Assembly: GCF_000969835.1 (NCBI RefSeq)
Contig: NZ_KQ033912.1
Location: forward strand, 503,851-567,850
Length of the DNA stretch: 64,000 nucleotides
Direction: 5' to 3'
Source: Parabacteroides goldsteinii DSM 19448 = WAL 12034
GTDB taxonomy: Bacteria > Bacteroidota > Bacteroidia > Bacteroidales > Tannerellaceae
Below the pieces are notes generated by a model, which had not been told where the DNA came from, searched no databases, and saw only the letters and a list, made by a program, of their open reading frames with translations. Position numbers and translations under genes: made by a program. Position 1 is the stretch's first letter, and the number at the start of each line of letters is the position of its first letter. Shown here piece after piece: positions 16,814 through 25,719 of this stretch.

Positions 16814-18187
16814 TTACATGAGCAAGTTTTCAGCAATACCAGTCGCCTGCCGGATACGGTCGGCCATGCCGATACCACCTTTCATATTACCGGCCAGTAT
16901 CAGTCCGGGATAACGTGCCTCCAACTGATCGATCGTAGCGAAACGTTCGCCGCTGCTCAGGCCATACTGCGGTATTGCATGCGGGTGGCGAAAAATACGG
17001 ATCATATCCGGTTGCACCTGAATAGGAAATTTCAGCATTGCATGAAATTCATGTGTGATCAGCCCCTTTAGTTCATCATCGGTTAAACGGGTCAGTTCCG
17101 CCCGCTTGACGCCACCGATAAAGAAAGAAAAGAGCGCTCCTTCTTTCGGTGCGCGATTATCGAAACAGGCAGCCGGGAAAAGAATCCCCAGCACATCTTT
17201 CTTTTCGCAGGAAGGGACCAGTCCGCCAAAAGCGTTAAAACGCAAACTCCCGGTATTACGAATGCCGACACTCGCCTGTATTACCGGAGCATATTGCAGG
17301 TTACTGATCTTATCCATATCTTCCCGGGGAATGAACGGCAGCAGGTCAGGCAAGGTATAGGCACCGCTCGTCGTTACGACCTTATTGGCATGCATAAGTT
17401 GTTCGCCTTCGGAAGTCGTATAAGTAGCCAGCCAGCCTTTTTCGGACGGACGGACCGTCACGCCGGAAGCCGACAAGGTGATATTCCGGGAACCGATAGC
17501 CTCTGCCATCGCTTTCGCCAGATTCTCCAAACCACCGGCAGCGGAGAAAACCTTTTTGGTTGCCAATCGGTCACGGTCTGTTTTAGGCAGCCGGGCTTTG
17601 GCAATCGTGCCTTTGATAAATCCTCCGTATTGCTGTTCCAGGTTATACAATTTAGGTAAAGCATAACGGGTAATAAGTTTCAGCGGATCGCCGGCATAAA
17701 CACCGGAGAGGAACGGGTCTACGGCATAATTCAGGAATGACTTTCCCAAACGGCGGGCAGCCAGTTCACCGACCGATTCATCGGGATTCGTACCTTTTGC
17801 CCGGAAAGGTTCGCCCAGGATACGGAATTTATCGCCGAGAGTAAACAACGGGGTTGTTATTGCACTCAACAAGCCGGAAGGTAATGCACGGAAAGAGTTT
17901 CCTTTCCAGATCAGGCGGCGTTTGGCCTCTTCATGGGCCGTTTCCAATTGACAGGCAGGCGACAAGGCTTCAAACAGTTCGGCGACCTCGGGATAGGATA
18001 TCACTCCGGTATTCGGTCCGCTTTCAAAAACGAACCCGTCTTCACGGAAGGTATGTATTTGCCCGCCTACCCGGTTACTACATTCCAGGATATGTACCTG
18101 TTTTCCTCCGCGGGTCAGCCGGAAGGCGGTAGTCAGACCGGTCAGTCCGGCTCCGATAACCAGAATATCCGTATTATGTTGTTCCAT
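16814..18187 (-). CDS. hemG: Protoporphyrinogen/coproporphyrinogen oxidase, FAD-dependent (HemG/HemY type)
   Basis: The enzyme has 457 residues and oxidises a porphyrinogen to the porphyrin, a late step of haem synthesis. The FAD-binding dinucleotide fold is at the N-terminus (VIGAGLTGLTTAFRL, glycines at 12, 14 and 17), followed by ECSNRVGGQIHT. The C-terminal FAD-contact block LILAGNMKGGIGMADRI is present near residue 430. Its start lies 1 bp after the hemN stop, indicating one operon. Many Bacteroidales lack the early haem pathway but keep the last steps, so imported porphyrin precursors may be the substrate. Whether the substrate is protoporphyrinogen or coproporphyrinogen cannot be decided here. 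Confidence 0.9.
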   Translation of the reverse strand: MEQHNTDILVIGAGLTGLTTAFRLTRGGKQVHILECSNRVGGQIHTFREDGFVFESGPNTGVISYPEVAELFEALSPACQLETAHEEAKRRLIWKGNSFRALPSGLLSAITTPLFTLGDKFRILGEPFRAKGTNPDESVGELAARRLGKSFLNYAVDPFLSGVYAGDPLKLITRYALPKLYNLEQQYGGFIKGTIAKARLPKTDRDRLATKKVFSAAGGLENLAKAMAEAIGSRNITLSASGVTVRPSEKGWLATYTTSEGEQLMHANKVVTTSGAYTLPDLLPFIPREDMDKISNLQYAPVIQASVGIRNTGSLRFNAFGGLVPSCEKKDVLGILFPAACFDNRAPKEGALFSFFIGGVKRAELTRLTDDELKGLITHEFHAMLKFPIQVQPDMIRIFRHPHAIPQYGLSSGERFATIDQLEARYPGLILAGNMKGGIGMADRIRQATGIAENLLM

Positions 18188-18188
18188 A

Positions 18189-19556
18189 TCAGACTGGTTT
18201 TGAAAATGATTTATTGGAATGAAGCATCAGTTTATCCAGCGAAGCGGCAACGTTACGGACAAAGAGAGCTCCGCCGGAAGTCATACGGATATGATTGTCG
18301 TCATACTCGATCAGGCCGTCGGCGGCAAATTCATTCAGACGATTGTCATTATAGGCAGTTGCCGATTTTACCTCTTCCGCAGACAGGGAGAAACGAGCGG
18401 CCATCTCCTGCCAGTCCAGAGAATAGTTACACATCAGCGTTTCGATCACCTCACGGGTAATCTGTTCGTCCCGGCTCAACTCATATCCTTTCGATACGGC
18501 AAACGTATCGTTTTCGATCCGTTCCATATATTGATTAATGTCCTTGCTGTTCTGGGTATAGGCGGTATTCAGCTGGCTGATTCCGGTCACACCGAAAGCA
18601 TACACCTGTCCGGTTGTACGGCGGGTACAATATCCCTGGAAGTTACGATGCAAACGGCCGTTCTTCAACGCCGTATACAATTCATCGTCCTGCCGGACAA
18701 AATGGTCCAGGCCGATCGTCTTGTAACCGGCTGTTGACAAAAGTTTCTTTGCCGATTCATACATGCGGCTTTTCTCCTCACTGGGCGGCAAACCGGCTTT
18801 TTCCAGGATAAGTTGCTGTTTGTTCACCCAAGGGACATGGGCATACGAGAAAGTAACCAGGCGGTCAGGACACAGAACTGCCGCCCGCGTAATGGTTTCC
18901 GCAAAACTTTCGGCCGTCTGGAACGGCAAGCCGTAGATAAAGTCCATATTGATGCGCGCCCCTTTGCTACGGAGAATCTGAAAGATCATCTCCGCCGGCA
19001 ACAACGACGGGCGGCGGTTGACCGTCTTCAACACCTTTTCATTGAAATCCTGCACACCGAGGCTGAAGCGATTGAAACCCGCCTCCGTCAACGACTGCCA
19101 AGACTCTTCATCCAGATACCCGGGATGGCACTCAACGGCTATTTCGGGCTGGTCGATCGTTTCGAAGCCTGCCAACAAATGCTCGTTCAGTTCTCTCAGA
19201 TAATACACAGGCATGGATGTCGGACTTCCCCCGCCATAATGTATCTGGGAAATCTTCCGTCCGGGAGCCAGCCGCGTCTTTACCAGTTCTATTTCCCTGT
19301 GCAACGCTGAGAAATAACGTTCTATCACGCCCCGCTTCATCATCGGGAATGAATTACACCCGCAATAATGGCAAAGATGGCGGCAGAACGGGATATGCAC
19401 ATAAAAAGAGATGTGTTCGGGCCGTGCCGTATTGGATGCCTCTATGGCCGATTCGTATTCCTTATTGGCAAACGCTTCCGTAAAATAGTTGGCCGGCGGA
19501 TAACTGGTGTATCTCGGCACCGGCACATTATATTTCTGTAATAAATCCTGTATCAT
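18189..19556 (-). CDS. hemN: Oxygen-independent coproporphyrinogen III oxidase (radical SAM)
   Basis: The product has 455 residues. The radical-SAM iron-sulfur site is CRHLCHYCGC, with Cys58, Cys62 and Cys65 as the C-x3-C-x2-C ligands and Cys67 as the extra cysteine typical of true HemN. The GGGSPT motif follows at about 110. The N-terminal YNVPVPRYTSYPPA segment and the C-terminal HemN domain (about 360-440) are both present, which separates it from the shorter HemW haem chaperones. It converts coproporphyrinogen III to protoporphyrinogen IX anaerobically. It is packed 2 bp after the MFS gene and 1 bp before hemG, so the three are translated from one message. This is strong evidence that the permease is connected with porphyrins. 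Confidence 0.93.
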   Translation of the reverse strand: MIQDLLQKYNVPVPRYTSYPPANYFTEAFANKEYESAIEASNTARPEHISFYVHIPFCRHLCHYCGCNSFPMMKRGVIERYFSALHREIELVKTRLAPGRKISQIHYGGGSPTSMPVYYLRELNEHLLAGFETIDQPEIAVECHPGYLDEESWQSLTEAGFNRFSLGVQDFNEKVLKTVNRRPSLLPAEMIFQILRSKGARINMDFIYGLPFQTAESFAETITRAAVLCPDRLVTFSYAHVPWVNKQQLILEKAGLPPSEEKSRMYESAKKLLSTAGYKTIGLDHFVRQDDELYTALKNGRLHRNFQGYCTRRTTGQVYAFGVTGISQLNTAYTQNSKDINQYMERIENDTFAVSKGYELSRDEQITREVIETLMCNYSLDWQEMAARFSLSAEEVKSATAYNDNRLNEFAADGLIEYDDNHIRMTSGGALFVRNVAASLDKLMLHSNKSFSKPV

Positions 19557-19558
19557 AA

Positions 19559-20764
19559 TTATACTGTTTCTTTCTCTTTCCTGAATACGATCAATATATA
19601 AACCAACGACAAGGCCGCCAGGCTGACTTCAAAGAAAAACAAGCCGTGGTAGCCGGTATGATCGGCAATCTTTCCGCTCAATATCGCCATCACCATCCCG
19701 CTCAGATGGGTTATAACCGTCTGTATCGTAAAGTCCGTGCCTTCCCGTCCGAGACGAACACAATCCATCGCCGTTGTATAGACCACGATCGTCGCCATCC
19801 CATAGCTGCCCCAGAGCAGGGCAATGCCGGCATGCAAGAGTCCGAGTGTCGGAGTGACATAAGACAATCCGAGGAAATAAAGCGTGGCAAGCAGCACAAA
19901 CACGGCAAACAGGATGCGTGCCCAATGCCGTCCGATGCGGCGCACGATAAAGCCCCCGACAAAAGAAAAGATGAACCCGAAAGAGGTCCCTATCACGCCA
20001 CTCATCACCCCGATCTCTTTCATCGAGTATCCCAGGTCGACCAGGTAAGGCTTCAACATCGCCAGCGTACCGATCAGGCCGGAATAGTAAAGGAAAAGGA
20101 AACCGATCTGTTTCCATATATTCTTTTGGGTAAAGAAGTAAAAGACATCTGCTTTCTTCGCCCGTTCATGCGTATCTTTCGGTGCAATCTCCAGTCCGCG
20201 GTTGAACAGTAACGGCAATAAAGCAACGATCACGAACAAGGCAACGCAAGGCAACAGGCTGTTCCATCCCAGCTGTTTGAACAACAGCAGCAACACGCCT
20301 CCCCCGATCATCGAGCCGCCGAAACTGCCCATCGACTGCATGCTGTTCACCAGGCTCTTGTCTTTCCGGCTAAAGGAAAGGACAGCCAGCGCATCGGTCG
20401 CAATATCCTGGGTGGCAGAGGCTACGAACGATACGATGATCAGGGCGATAATGGTATAGAAATCCGTTTTAAAATCAAGGAAAGCGACGGCAAAGATCAG
20501 GACGGCATAGATCAGTTCGGACGAGAAGATCCACCGTTTATAATCGCCCGTTGTCCGGGCATGGCGATCCACCATCGGCGACCAGAGGAATTTCAGTATC
20601 CAGGGCAGCTTGATCAGTTGCAGCAAACCGATGGCTGATAAAGAAAAATTCTCCTGCCGCATCATTACCGGGATGACGGTAGAGAAAAAACTCATCGGGA
20701 TAGTCTGCGCAATGTAGAGGCAGAAAAAGGTCCCGAGATTGAATATTTTATTTTTTTGTTCCAT
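19559..20764 (-). CDS. MFS permease (AmpG-like), linked to hemN-hemG
   Basis: The protein has 401 residues with about 12 hydrophobic spans, beginning MEQKNKIFNLGTFFCLYIAQ. It is an AmpG-like major facilitator (MVDRHARTTGDYKRW in the loop after span 2 and DIATDALAV in span 4 are typical). AmpG proteins carry muropeptides, but this gene is fused in an operon with hemN and hemG (2-bp gap), so a porphyrin or siderophore cargo is more likely here. The open frame extends 41 codons further upstream, but those codons read through the 41-bp tandem repeats. The ATG at 20764 is the first that gives a family-like N-terminus. Confidence 0.82.
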   Translation of the reverse strand: MEQKNKIFNLGTFFCLYIAQTIPMSFFSTVIPVMMRQENFSLSAIGLLQLIKLPWILKFLWSPMVDRHARTTGDYKRWIFSSELIYAVLIFAVAFLDFKTDFYTIIALIIVSFVASATQDIATDALAVLSFSRKDKSLVNSMQSMGSFGGSMIGGGVLLLLFKQLGWNSLLPCVALFVIVALLPLLFNRGLEIAPKDTHERAKKADVFYFFTQKNIWKQIGFLFLYYSGLIGTLAMLKPYLVDLGYSMKEIGVMSGVIGTSFGFIFSFVGGFIVRRIGRHWARILFAVFVLLATLYFLGLSYVTPTLGLLHAGIALLWGSYGMATIVVYTTAMDCVRLGREGTDFTIQTVITHLSGMVMAILSGKIADHTGYHGLFFFEVSLAALSLVYILIVFRKEKETV

Positions 20765-20783
20765 TCGTTTTCTTTGTAATATG

Positions 20784-20978
20784 GTTTCCCATGTTGGGAA
20801 AGCACTTTTCATCCTTGTAAAGTCGTTTCCCACGTTGGGAAAGCATTTTACACCCTTGTAAAGTCGTTTCCCAAATCGGGAAAGCATTTTACACCCTTGT
20901 AAAGTCGTTTCCCAACCTGGGAAAGCATTTTACACCCTTGCAAAGTCGTTTCCCAGATTGGGAAAGCATTTTACACCC
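20784..20978. repeat. 41-bp tandem repeat array with variable hairpin loops
   Basis: Five copies start at 20784, 20825, 20866, 20907 and 20948, an exact 41-bp period. Each begins with TTTCCCA-N3-TGGGAAA, a 7-bp stem whose 3-bp loop differs in every copy (TGT, CGT, AAT, ACC, GAT). In copies 2-4 a second inverted repeat TTTACA-CCCT-TGTAAA follows; it is imperfect in the first and fourth copies and cut short in the fifth. The array fills the whole gap between the permease leader and the stop codon of the 690-residue TonB receptor. The period is not a multiple of three, so it is not coding. Confidence 0.93.
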
Positions 20979-20980
20979 GA

Positions 20981-23053
20981 TTAAAATGCCACCGCTACAC
21001 TTCCTCCGATCGTGAAAGGGCGGCCCGCTTGTGCCAGACCTTTTCCCATCTCAAAATAAAAAGCGGTATATTGTGTGTTGGTGATATTCTTAGCCCAGAT
21101 TGCAAAGGTAGCAAATCCTTTCGTTGCAGAAACCTTTCCGTTCAATTGTCCGTAAAAAGGTTGGGAAACAACGTTATCTTCTTTCCAATATATCCGGCCC
21201 GCACCGGTAAAGTTCGCACTGATCAGGATGCGGTCGATATGGGAACAAGGATTTGAAATGGTATAATCAGCCCCGGCAGAGAAAGTATGCGAGGGGACCA
21301 GCGGCAGATAATTGCCCGAATAGTCATACACTTTGTCTTTCTTCTTGTCTGTATAATCCTTGAATGTGGCATGGGTAAACCCGTAATTCAACTGTACCAT
21401 CAGGCCGTTTACCGGATTTCCCTGCAAGCTGACTTCTACCCCTTTGCTTTCGCTCCGCCCCGCATTGTTGAGCATGGAACCTACCGTAAGCGACTGGCTG
21501 ATCTGCTGGTTTTTCCAGTCGATCCAGAAAAGAGCGATCTCGGCGCGCAGGCGGTTATCGAGGAAAGGATGCTTGCCTCCCACTTCATAATTCCAACTGC
21601 TCTCCGGCCGGAAAGAGCGGTCCTCTTCCCGTTCGAAGGAGGTGTTGAAGCCACCGGTCTTATATCCTTTCGTTACAGTGGCGTAGATAATCCCGGAAGA
21701 GGGAAACATATATTGCAAGGCAAATTTAGGTGTAACCTGGCTGAATTTAAGTTTGCTGTAAAAGGCATCCAACTCCTTACTCTCCTCCTCCGTATCTTTG
21801 AAGCTAAGATAATCGGTAGAAGCGCGTTCGTAATCATAGCGTATGCCGATCGTTGCGGAAAGGCCGTCGACCAGCAGGTCATCGAAGGTAGACTGATGAT
21901 AAAAGGCTATTCCGTAGGTGGGCGTGTCGTACAACTTACGCGAACTGTAGGCAGCCGACAGATAATCCATTATCACCGTATTATCTATTCCCTGCCAGAA
22001 ACCGAAGGCGCCGAACAGCCATTTATACCGCCCGTCTGTCGTCGATTTTATATTAAACTCTTCCGAAAACATCTTCTGTTTCTGATCCTGCCGGGCAAAA
22101 TAAATACTTGCCGGAGAAAAGTCCTGGTCGATCCCCTGATGATCCGACAGGTACTGGAAAGCCGTTTTGCTGCTGAGACTGTACCCCGTACCTTTATATT
22201 CCACCGTCAGGCCGGTGGTAGACATGGCCCGTTTATAAAAACTGTAATCGTTGTAGTTGACATCGCCCGGCCGGTATGTCACCGAATCGCAGACGGCATA
22301 TGGATAACCTCCCTGTCTGGAATTGTCATACGAACTCATCAGGCCGAGCGACAACCGCTGCGTCGGCTGCCATTCCAACCGGATACGGCCGGAGCCGCTT
22401 TTCAGGTCATCCGCTTTCTTGTCGGTAAACAGATTGGTAAAATATCCGTCATTCCTGTTATAATTGGCGGAAAGGGAGTAGCCGAACTTCTCCCCTATTT
22501 TCGCATAGCGGGAAAGGGCATACTCGCGGGCACCGTAGGTACCGTTAGAGATCGAAGCATTCGTTCCCTGAAATTTCAAGGGGGATTTGGTATAGACATT
22601 GATGATTCCCCCCATCGTATTGCGTCCGTATAGAGTTCCCTGCGGACCGCGCAACACTTCGACACGGTCGATCTCCGCAAAATCGAAATCGAACGCCGAC
22701 TTTTCAAAATAAGGGATACCGTCCACATAAAGTCCGACGGAAGGTGCATTGATCTTCGAACCGATCCCACGGATATACACAGGCGAAGTCAGCTTCGACC
22801 CATAATCTGGCATAAACAGGTTCGGGATAAAGGAACTGAACTCCTTAATTCCTGTAATATTCTTATTTTGTATGGCTGTGCCGGTAACGGAGGAAGCCGA
22901 TAGCGGTTCCAGGCGCAAATCCCTGTTTTGCTTAAACGACCGGACCACCACCTCGTTCAACTCAACCTGACGAACTTTCGTTGTATCCGGATCGTCCGCT
23001 TTAACCGCTGATGCGGACAAGCACAAACAAACAAATAAGAATAATACTTTCAT
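20981..23053 (-). CDS. TonB-dependent outer-membrane receptor (non-SusC), paralogue 1
   Basis: This 690-residue receptor has a signal peptide (about residues 1-20), a TonB-box-like VELNEVVVRSF (about 29-39), a plug with RVEVLRGPQGTLYGRNTMGG (about 130-150) and a 22-strand barrel ending in VAVAF. It resembles siderophore, haem or cobalamin receptors rather than SusC: it has no carboxypeptidase-like domain and no SusD partner. It is clearly paralogous to the next gene upstream (shared NLFMPDYGSKLTSPVYIRGI region). It lies between that paralogue and the MFS-hemN-hemG unit, which points to import of porphyrin or chelated iron. The substrate remains unproven. An unusual inverted-repeat element occupies its leader (23071-23166). 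Confidence 0.9.
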   Translation of the reverse strand: MKVLFLFVCLCLSASAVKADDPDTTKVRQVELNEVVVRSFKQNRDLRLEPLSASSVTGTAIQNKNITGIKEFSSFIPNLFMPDYGSKLTSPVYIRGIGSKINAPSVGLYVDGIPYFEKSAFDFDFAEIDRVEVLRGPQGTLYGRNTMGGIINVYTKSPLKFQGTNASISNGTYGAREYALSRYAKIGEKFGYSLSANYNRNDGYFTNLFTDKKADDLKSGSGRIRLEWQPTQRLSLGLMSSYDNSRQGGYPYAVCDSVTYRPGDVNYNDYSFYKRAMSTTGLTVEYKGTGYSLSSKTAFQYLSDHQGIDQDFSPASIYFARQDQKQKMFSEEFNIKSTTDGRYKWLFGAFGFWQGIDNTVIMDYLSAAYSSRKLYDTPTYGIAFYHQSTFDDLLVDGLSATIGIRYDYERASTDYLSFKDTEEESKELDAFYSKLKFSQVTPKFALQYMFPSSGIIYATVTKGYKTGGFNTSFEREEDRSFRPESSWNYEVGGKHPFLDNRLRAEIALFWIDWKNQQISQSLTVGSMLNNAGRSESKGVEVSLQGNPVNGLMVQLNYGFTHATFKDYTDKKKDKVYDYSGNYLPLVPSHTFSAGADYTISNPCSHIDRILISANFTGAGRIYWKEDNVVSQPFYGQLNGKVSATKGFATFAIWAKNITNTQYTAFYFEMGKGLAQAGRPFTIGGSVAVAF

Positions 23054-23070
23054 ATAAGTTATTTTAGAAA

Positions 23071-23166
23071 AATATGAACTATCTGCTTATAGTGACGGGA
23101 GTAACCAATTCCCCTCTCAAGAGGGGAGCCAGGTACAACCGGTCAATAATCGGATAGTTCATATTT
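23071..23166. repeat. Inverted-repeat element in the gap between the two TonB receptors
   Basis: A perfect 14-bp inverted repeat, AAATATGAACTATC (23071-23084) and its complement (23153-23166), encloses about 68 bp. Inside it is a second perfect hairpin with arms TCCCCTCT and AGAGGGGA (23110-23127). The whole 96-bp unit could fold into one long structured leader of the downstream receptor, or be a small palindromic mobile repeat. Confidence 0.7.
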
Positions 23167-23179
23167 GATAAATACTGAA

Positions 23180-25501
23180 TTAAAACGTCACAGCCACTTC
23201 CGCCCCGATCTGGAAGGGTTTGCCTTTTTGTATAAATGAATTATCGAATGATTCGAAATAAAATGCCTGGTAGTCAGTGTCAGTCATATTGCGGCTCCAT
23301 ACATTCAGGTTAACAATGCCCTTACGCACTCCCACTTTGCCATTCAACACACCGTAAAAGTCCTGACTGATATCATTCTTTTCGGTCCAGAAAATCTTCC
23401 CGGCTCCGGCATACTGGACGGAAGCAGTAAACTGGTCGAGCCAACTGTTCCGCAACAGTTTGGTATAGTTCAATCCCAGACTGACAGTGTGGCGCGGAGT
23501 GTACGGGATGAAGTTATCCTTATAATTTATCTCCGTTTCGTTTTTATCCAACGTCTTATAATCGCGGAAGGTAGCACGGGTGAAACCATAATTCAAATCA
23601 GCCGTCAGGCCCTCGGCAATACGGCTGCGAAGGCTTACCTCCACCCCATAACTGTCGGCCTTGCCTCCATTGGTGATCATGCGCCCGCTTCCCCCTTTGG
23701 CAAATGTCGTCAACTGGATATCCTGAATATCCATATAAAAGAGTGTCAGTTCGGCATGCAGACGGTCCTTGATCAATTCACTGCGGATACCCATTTCATA
23801 ATTCCAGCTGTGCTCCGGTTTATAGGCAGCCACCTCTTCCACCTCTGCCGGCTTCTTTGCCTGGTTGGGCATGAACTTCGACATCAGATCGTACCGGGCA
23901 TATTCCTGTACCAGGTCACCAAACATCTGCACATTGTAGCCTCCCGTCTTATACCCTTTGGCAACCGACACATACGTAAACGTACCCGGCGAACACTGAT
24001 ACCTCACAGACACCTTTGGCAGCACCTGCAAAAAGTCCTGCGATGTTTTACCTTCCAATCTTGTCTCGACAGGCAGAACACCCATAGGACGTCCTCCCAT
24101 CGACACACCTATCTTCATACTATCTACCGAAGAGTCGTAATTCAGCTTTGCCTTTTCATAATCCAGCCGGATACCTGCCGTTACAGACAGTCCGTCCGTA
24201 AATAAGTTGTTATAAGTGGACTGGTGGAAGACAGCAAAACCGAATGTCGGCGTTTCAAAATATCCGGGGAAATAAATCTGATTCTTATCATCACCATATA
24301 CAGTCAATTGCGGAGCCTTGGGATAAGTAACCAACATCTCATCAAAGGCTTTCTGCAGAACATCTTTCAGACCATCCTCCTTAAACATCACCGGACCATC
24401 CGTTTTCAGACTATTATAAAAGCCGTATGCACCGAAGCTCCATTGATAATTCTTCTGGTGATTCGACCGGATCGCCACCTCTTCACTCCAGGCATATTGC
24501 TTTTGCTTCTGGTTCAGTGTGAAAATAGACTTCTCCGTATAATCCTGGTCCATCTTCATATCGTCTTTCAGATACTGGTAGGCGGTGGTGGAGGACAGCA
24601 GGAATTTATCCGTTTTCCACTCATAATAAATGCTGTTATTCAGCATCCGCCGCCAATAGGTGCTGGGATCATTTATACGTACAGGCTCCACCTTTCCTGT
24701 CTCCGTGTTATATTGTCCGTAAGGGAAGGCGCCCTGGTCGACATAATCATAATTGAATGCATATTGCAGTTTCATTGCCGGATTGATCAGCCAATCCAGT
24801 TTAAAACGTCCGCCGGCAGACTTCTCCTTATCTGCCTTCGTATCGGAATATTCGTTCATGAAAAAACCGTCATTCCTGTCGTAGTAACCGCTAAGGGAAA
24901 TACCGACATGCTCGCTCAGTTTTCGATAATGGGACGCTTTGATCTTGGAAGCACCATAGTTACCTGTCGACATCGAAAACTTTGTTCCCTGATAATTGAA
25001 GGGTGACAATGTATAAATATTCACGATTCCTCCCATCGCATTACGGCCATACAAAGTACCCTGCGGACCACGCAACACCTCCATGCGCTGTATATCGTTC
25101 AATTCAAAATCAAAGGTACTCTTATCCAGATACGGCACATTATCGACATAAAGTCCGATCGACTGTCCGCTGCTTCGTGCACCGATACCGCGGATATAGA
25201 TAGCCGAAGTCATTTTGGAGCCGTAATCCGGCATATACAGGTTAGGAACAAACGAACTGATATCTTTCAACGCATCGATCTGGCGTCCTGATATCGCTTG
25301 GGGGGAAAGGATGGAAACAGAACCGGGCAATAACCGTAAGTCATTCGTCTCTTTTGTAGAAGATGTTATAATGACCTCATCGATATTATACGTCTTGATG
25401 GTGTCATTTTCATTTACATTCACATTTACTTCATCAGCCATCAACGGTTGTAATCCAGAGACAGCCCCTGCAATCAGAACAAACAAGTAGCGTTGTTTCA
25501 T
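23180..25501 (-). CDS. TonB-dependent outer-membrane receptor (non-SusC), paralogue 2
   Basis: This 773-residue receptor has a signal peptide (MKQRYLFVLIAGAVSGLQPL), a TonB-box-like TYNIDEVIITSS (about 38-49), a plug with RMEVLRGPQGTLYGRNAMGG, and a barrel ending in AEVAVTF. It is longer than its neighbour by about 80 residues, mainly in extracellular loops (for example the region around YGDDKNQIYFPGYFETPTFG). The two probably arose by tandem duplication and then specialised. A near-consensus promoter (25532-25563) and an exact palindrome overlapping its -33 side (25561-25580) indicate regulated transcription, possibly of the whole receptor/permease/hem block. No FecR or sigma factor accompanies it and there is no STN domain. 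Confidence 0.9.
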   Translation of the reverse strand: MKQRYLFVLIAGAVSGLQPLMADEVNVNVNENDTIKTYNIDEVIITSSTKETNDLRLLPGSVSILSPQAISGRQIDALKDISSFVPNLYMPDYGSKMTSAIYIRGIGARSSGQSIGLYVDNVPYLDKSTFDFELNDIQRMEVLRGPQGTLYGRNAMGGIVNIYTLSPFNYQGTKFSMSTGNYGASKIKASHYRKLSEHVGISLSGYYDRNDGFFMNEYSDTKADKEKSAGGRFKLDWLINPAMKLQYAFNYDYVDQGAFPYGQYNTETGKVEPVRINDPSTYWRRMLNNSIYYEWKTDKFLLSSTTAYQYLKDDMKMDQDYTEKSIFTLNQKQKQYAWSEEVAIRSNHQKNYQWSFGAYGFYNSLKTDGPVMFKEDGLKDVLQKAFDEMLVTYPKAPQLTVYGDDKNQIYFPGYFETPTFGFAVFHQSTYNNLFTDGLSVTAGIRLDYEKAKLNYDSSVDSMKIGVSMGGRPMGVLPVETRLEGKTSQDFLQVLPKVSVRYQCSPGTFTYVSVAKGYKTGGYNVQMFGDLVQEYARYDLMSKFMPNQAKKPAEVEEVAAYKPEHSWNYEMGIRSELIKDRLHAELTLFYMDIQDIQLTTFAKGGSGRMITNGGKADSYGVEVSLRSRIAEGLTADLNYGFTRATFRDYKTLDKNETEINYKDNFIPYTPRHTVSLGLNYTKLLRNSWLDQFTASVQYAGAGKIFWTEKNDISQDFYGVLNGKVGVRKGIVNLNVWSRNMTDTDYQAFYFESFDNSFIQKGKPFQIGAEVAVTF

Positions 25502-25531
25502 CGTATTTTCACTATTAGTATATTACGATTG

Positions 25532-25563
25532 CAAAGGAACAGGAAAGAAACAAGGCGATCAAT
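25532..25563 (-). promoter_or_regulatory. Probable promoter of the TonB receptor pair
   Basis: On the minus strand ATTG (25563-25560), 20 bp, then TTCCTTTG (25539-25532). It differs from TAnnTTTG at one base and lies 31 bp before the start codon of the 773-residue receptor. Confidence 0.6.
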
Positions 25564-25580
25564 CACTAGATGTAGTGATT
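25561..25580. promoter_or_regulatory. Palindromic operator-like site at the receptor promoter
   Basis: AATCACTA-GATG-TAGTGATT is an exact 8-bp inverted repeat with a 4-bp centre. It touches the -33 element of the receptor promoter, the position expected for a repressor or activator. The regulator is not encoded next to it. The rest of the 218-bp gap up to the OTU gene shows no further feature. Confidence 0.55.
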
Positions 25581-25719
25581 TTAACAAAGAGCCTTTGCGA
25601 TCTTTTCGCGAATTCCTTTATCCTGGATAAAAGAGATGTATCACAAACTTTGTCTATTATTAAGTTTATCTAAACCATTTTGAAATCCGCCTTCTTCAGT
25701 ATATAATTGAATAGGTCTG

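Noticed and set aside
19559..20764. Muropeptide permease AmpG
   Set aside because: It is AmpG-like by fold, but the gap of 2 bp to hemN makes a porphyrin-related role more likely; the symbol ampG is therefore not assigned.
20765..20887. Longer N-terminus of the MFS permease
   Set aside because: The extra 41 codons translate the tandem repeats and carry no family similarity.
20784..20978. 41-bp array as a CRISPR
   Set aside because: There are no unique spacers; only 3 bp vary per unit and the copies are contiguous. No cas genes are nearby.
21287..22633. 448-codon open frame on the plus strand opposite a TonB receptor
   Set aside because: It is antisense to a clear receptor gene and has no recognisable domain or promoter; it reflects codon bias.
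23084..23152. Cobalamin riboswitch in the TonB receptor leader
   Set aside because: On the minus strand AGAGGGGAA and CCCGTCACT recall parts of the cobalamin core, but the intervening conserved segment is missing and the AGAGGGG part is explained by a simple hairpin.
24224..25006. 260-codon open frame opposite the 773-residue receptor
   Set aside because: It is antisense to a conserved plug and barrel region and has no independent support.
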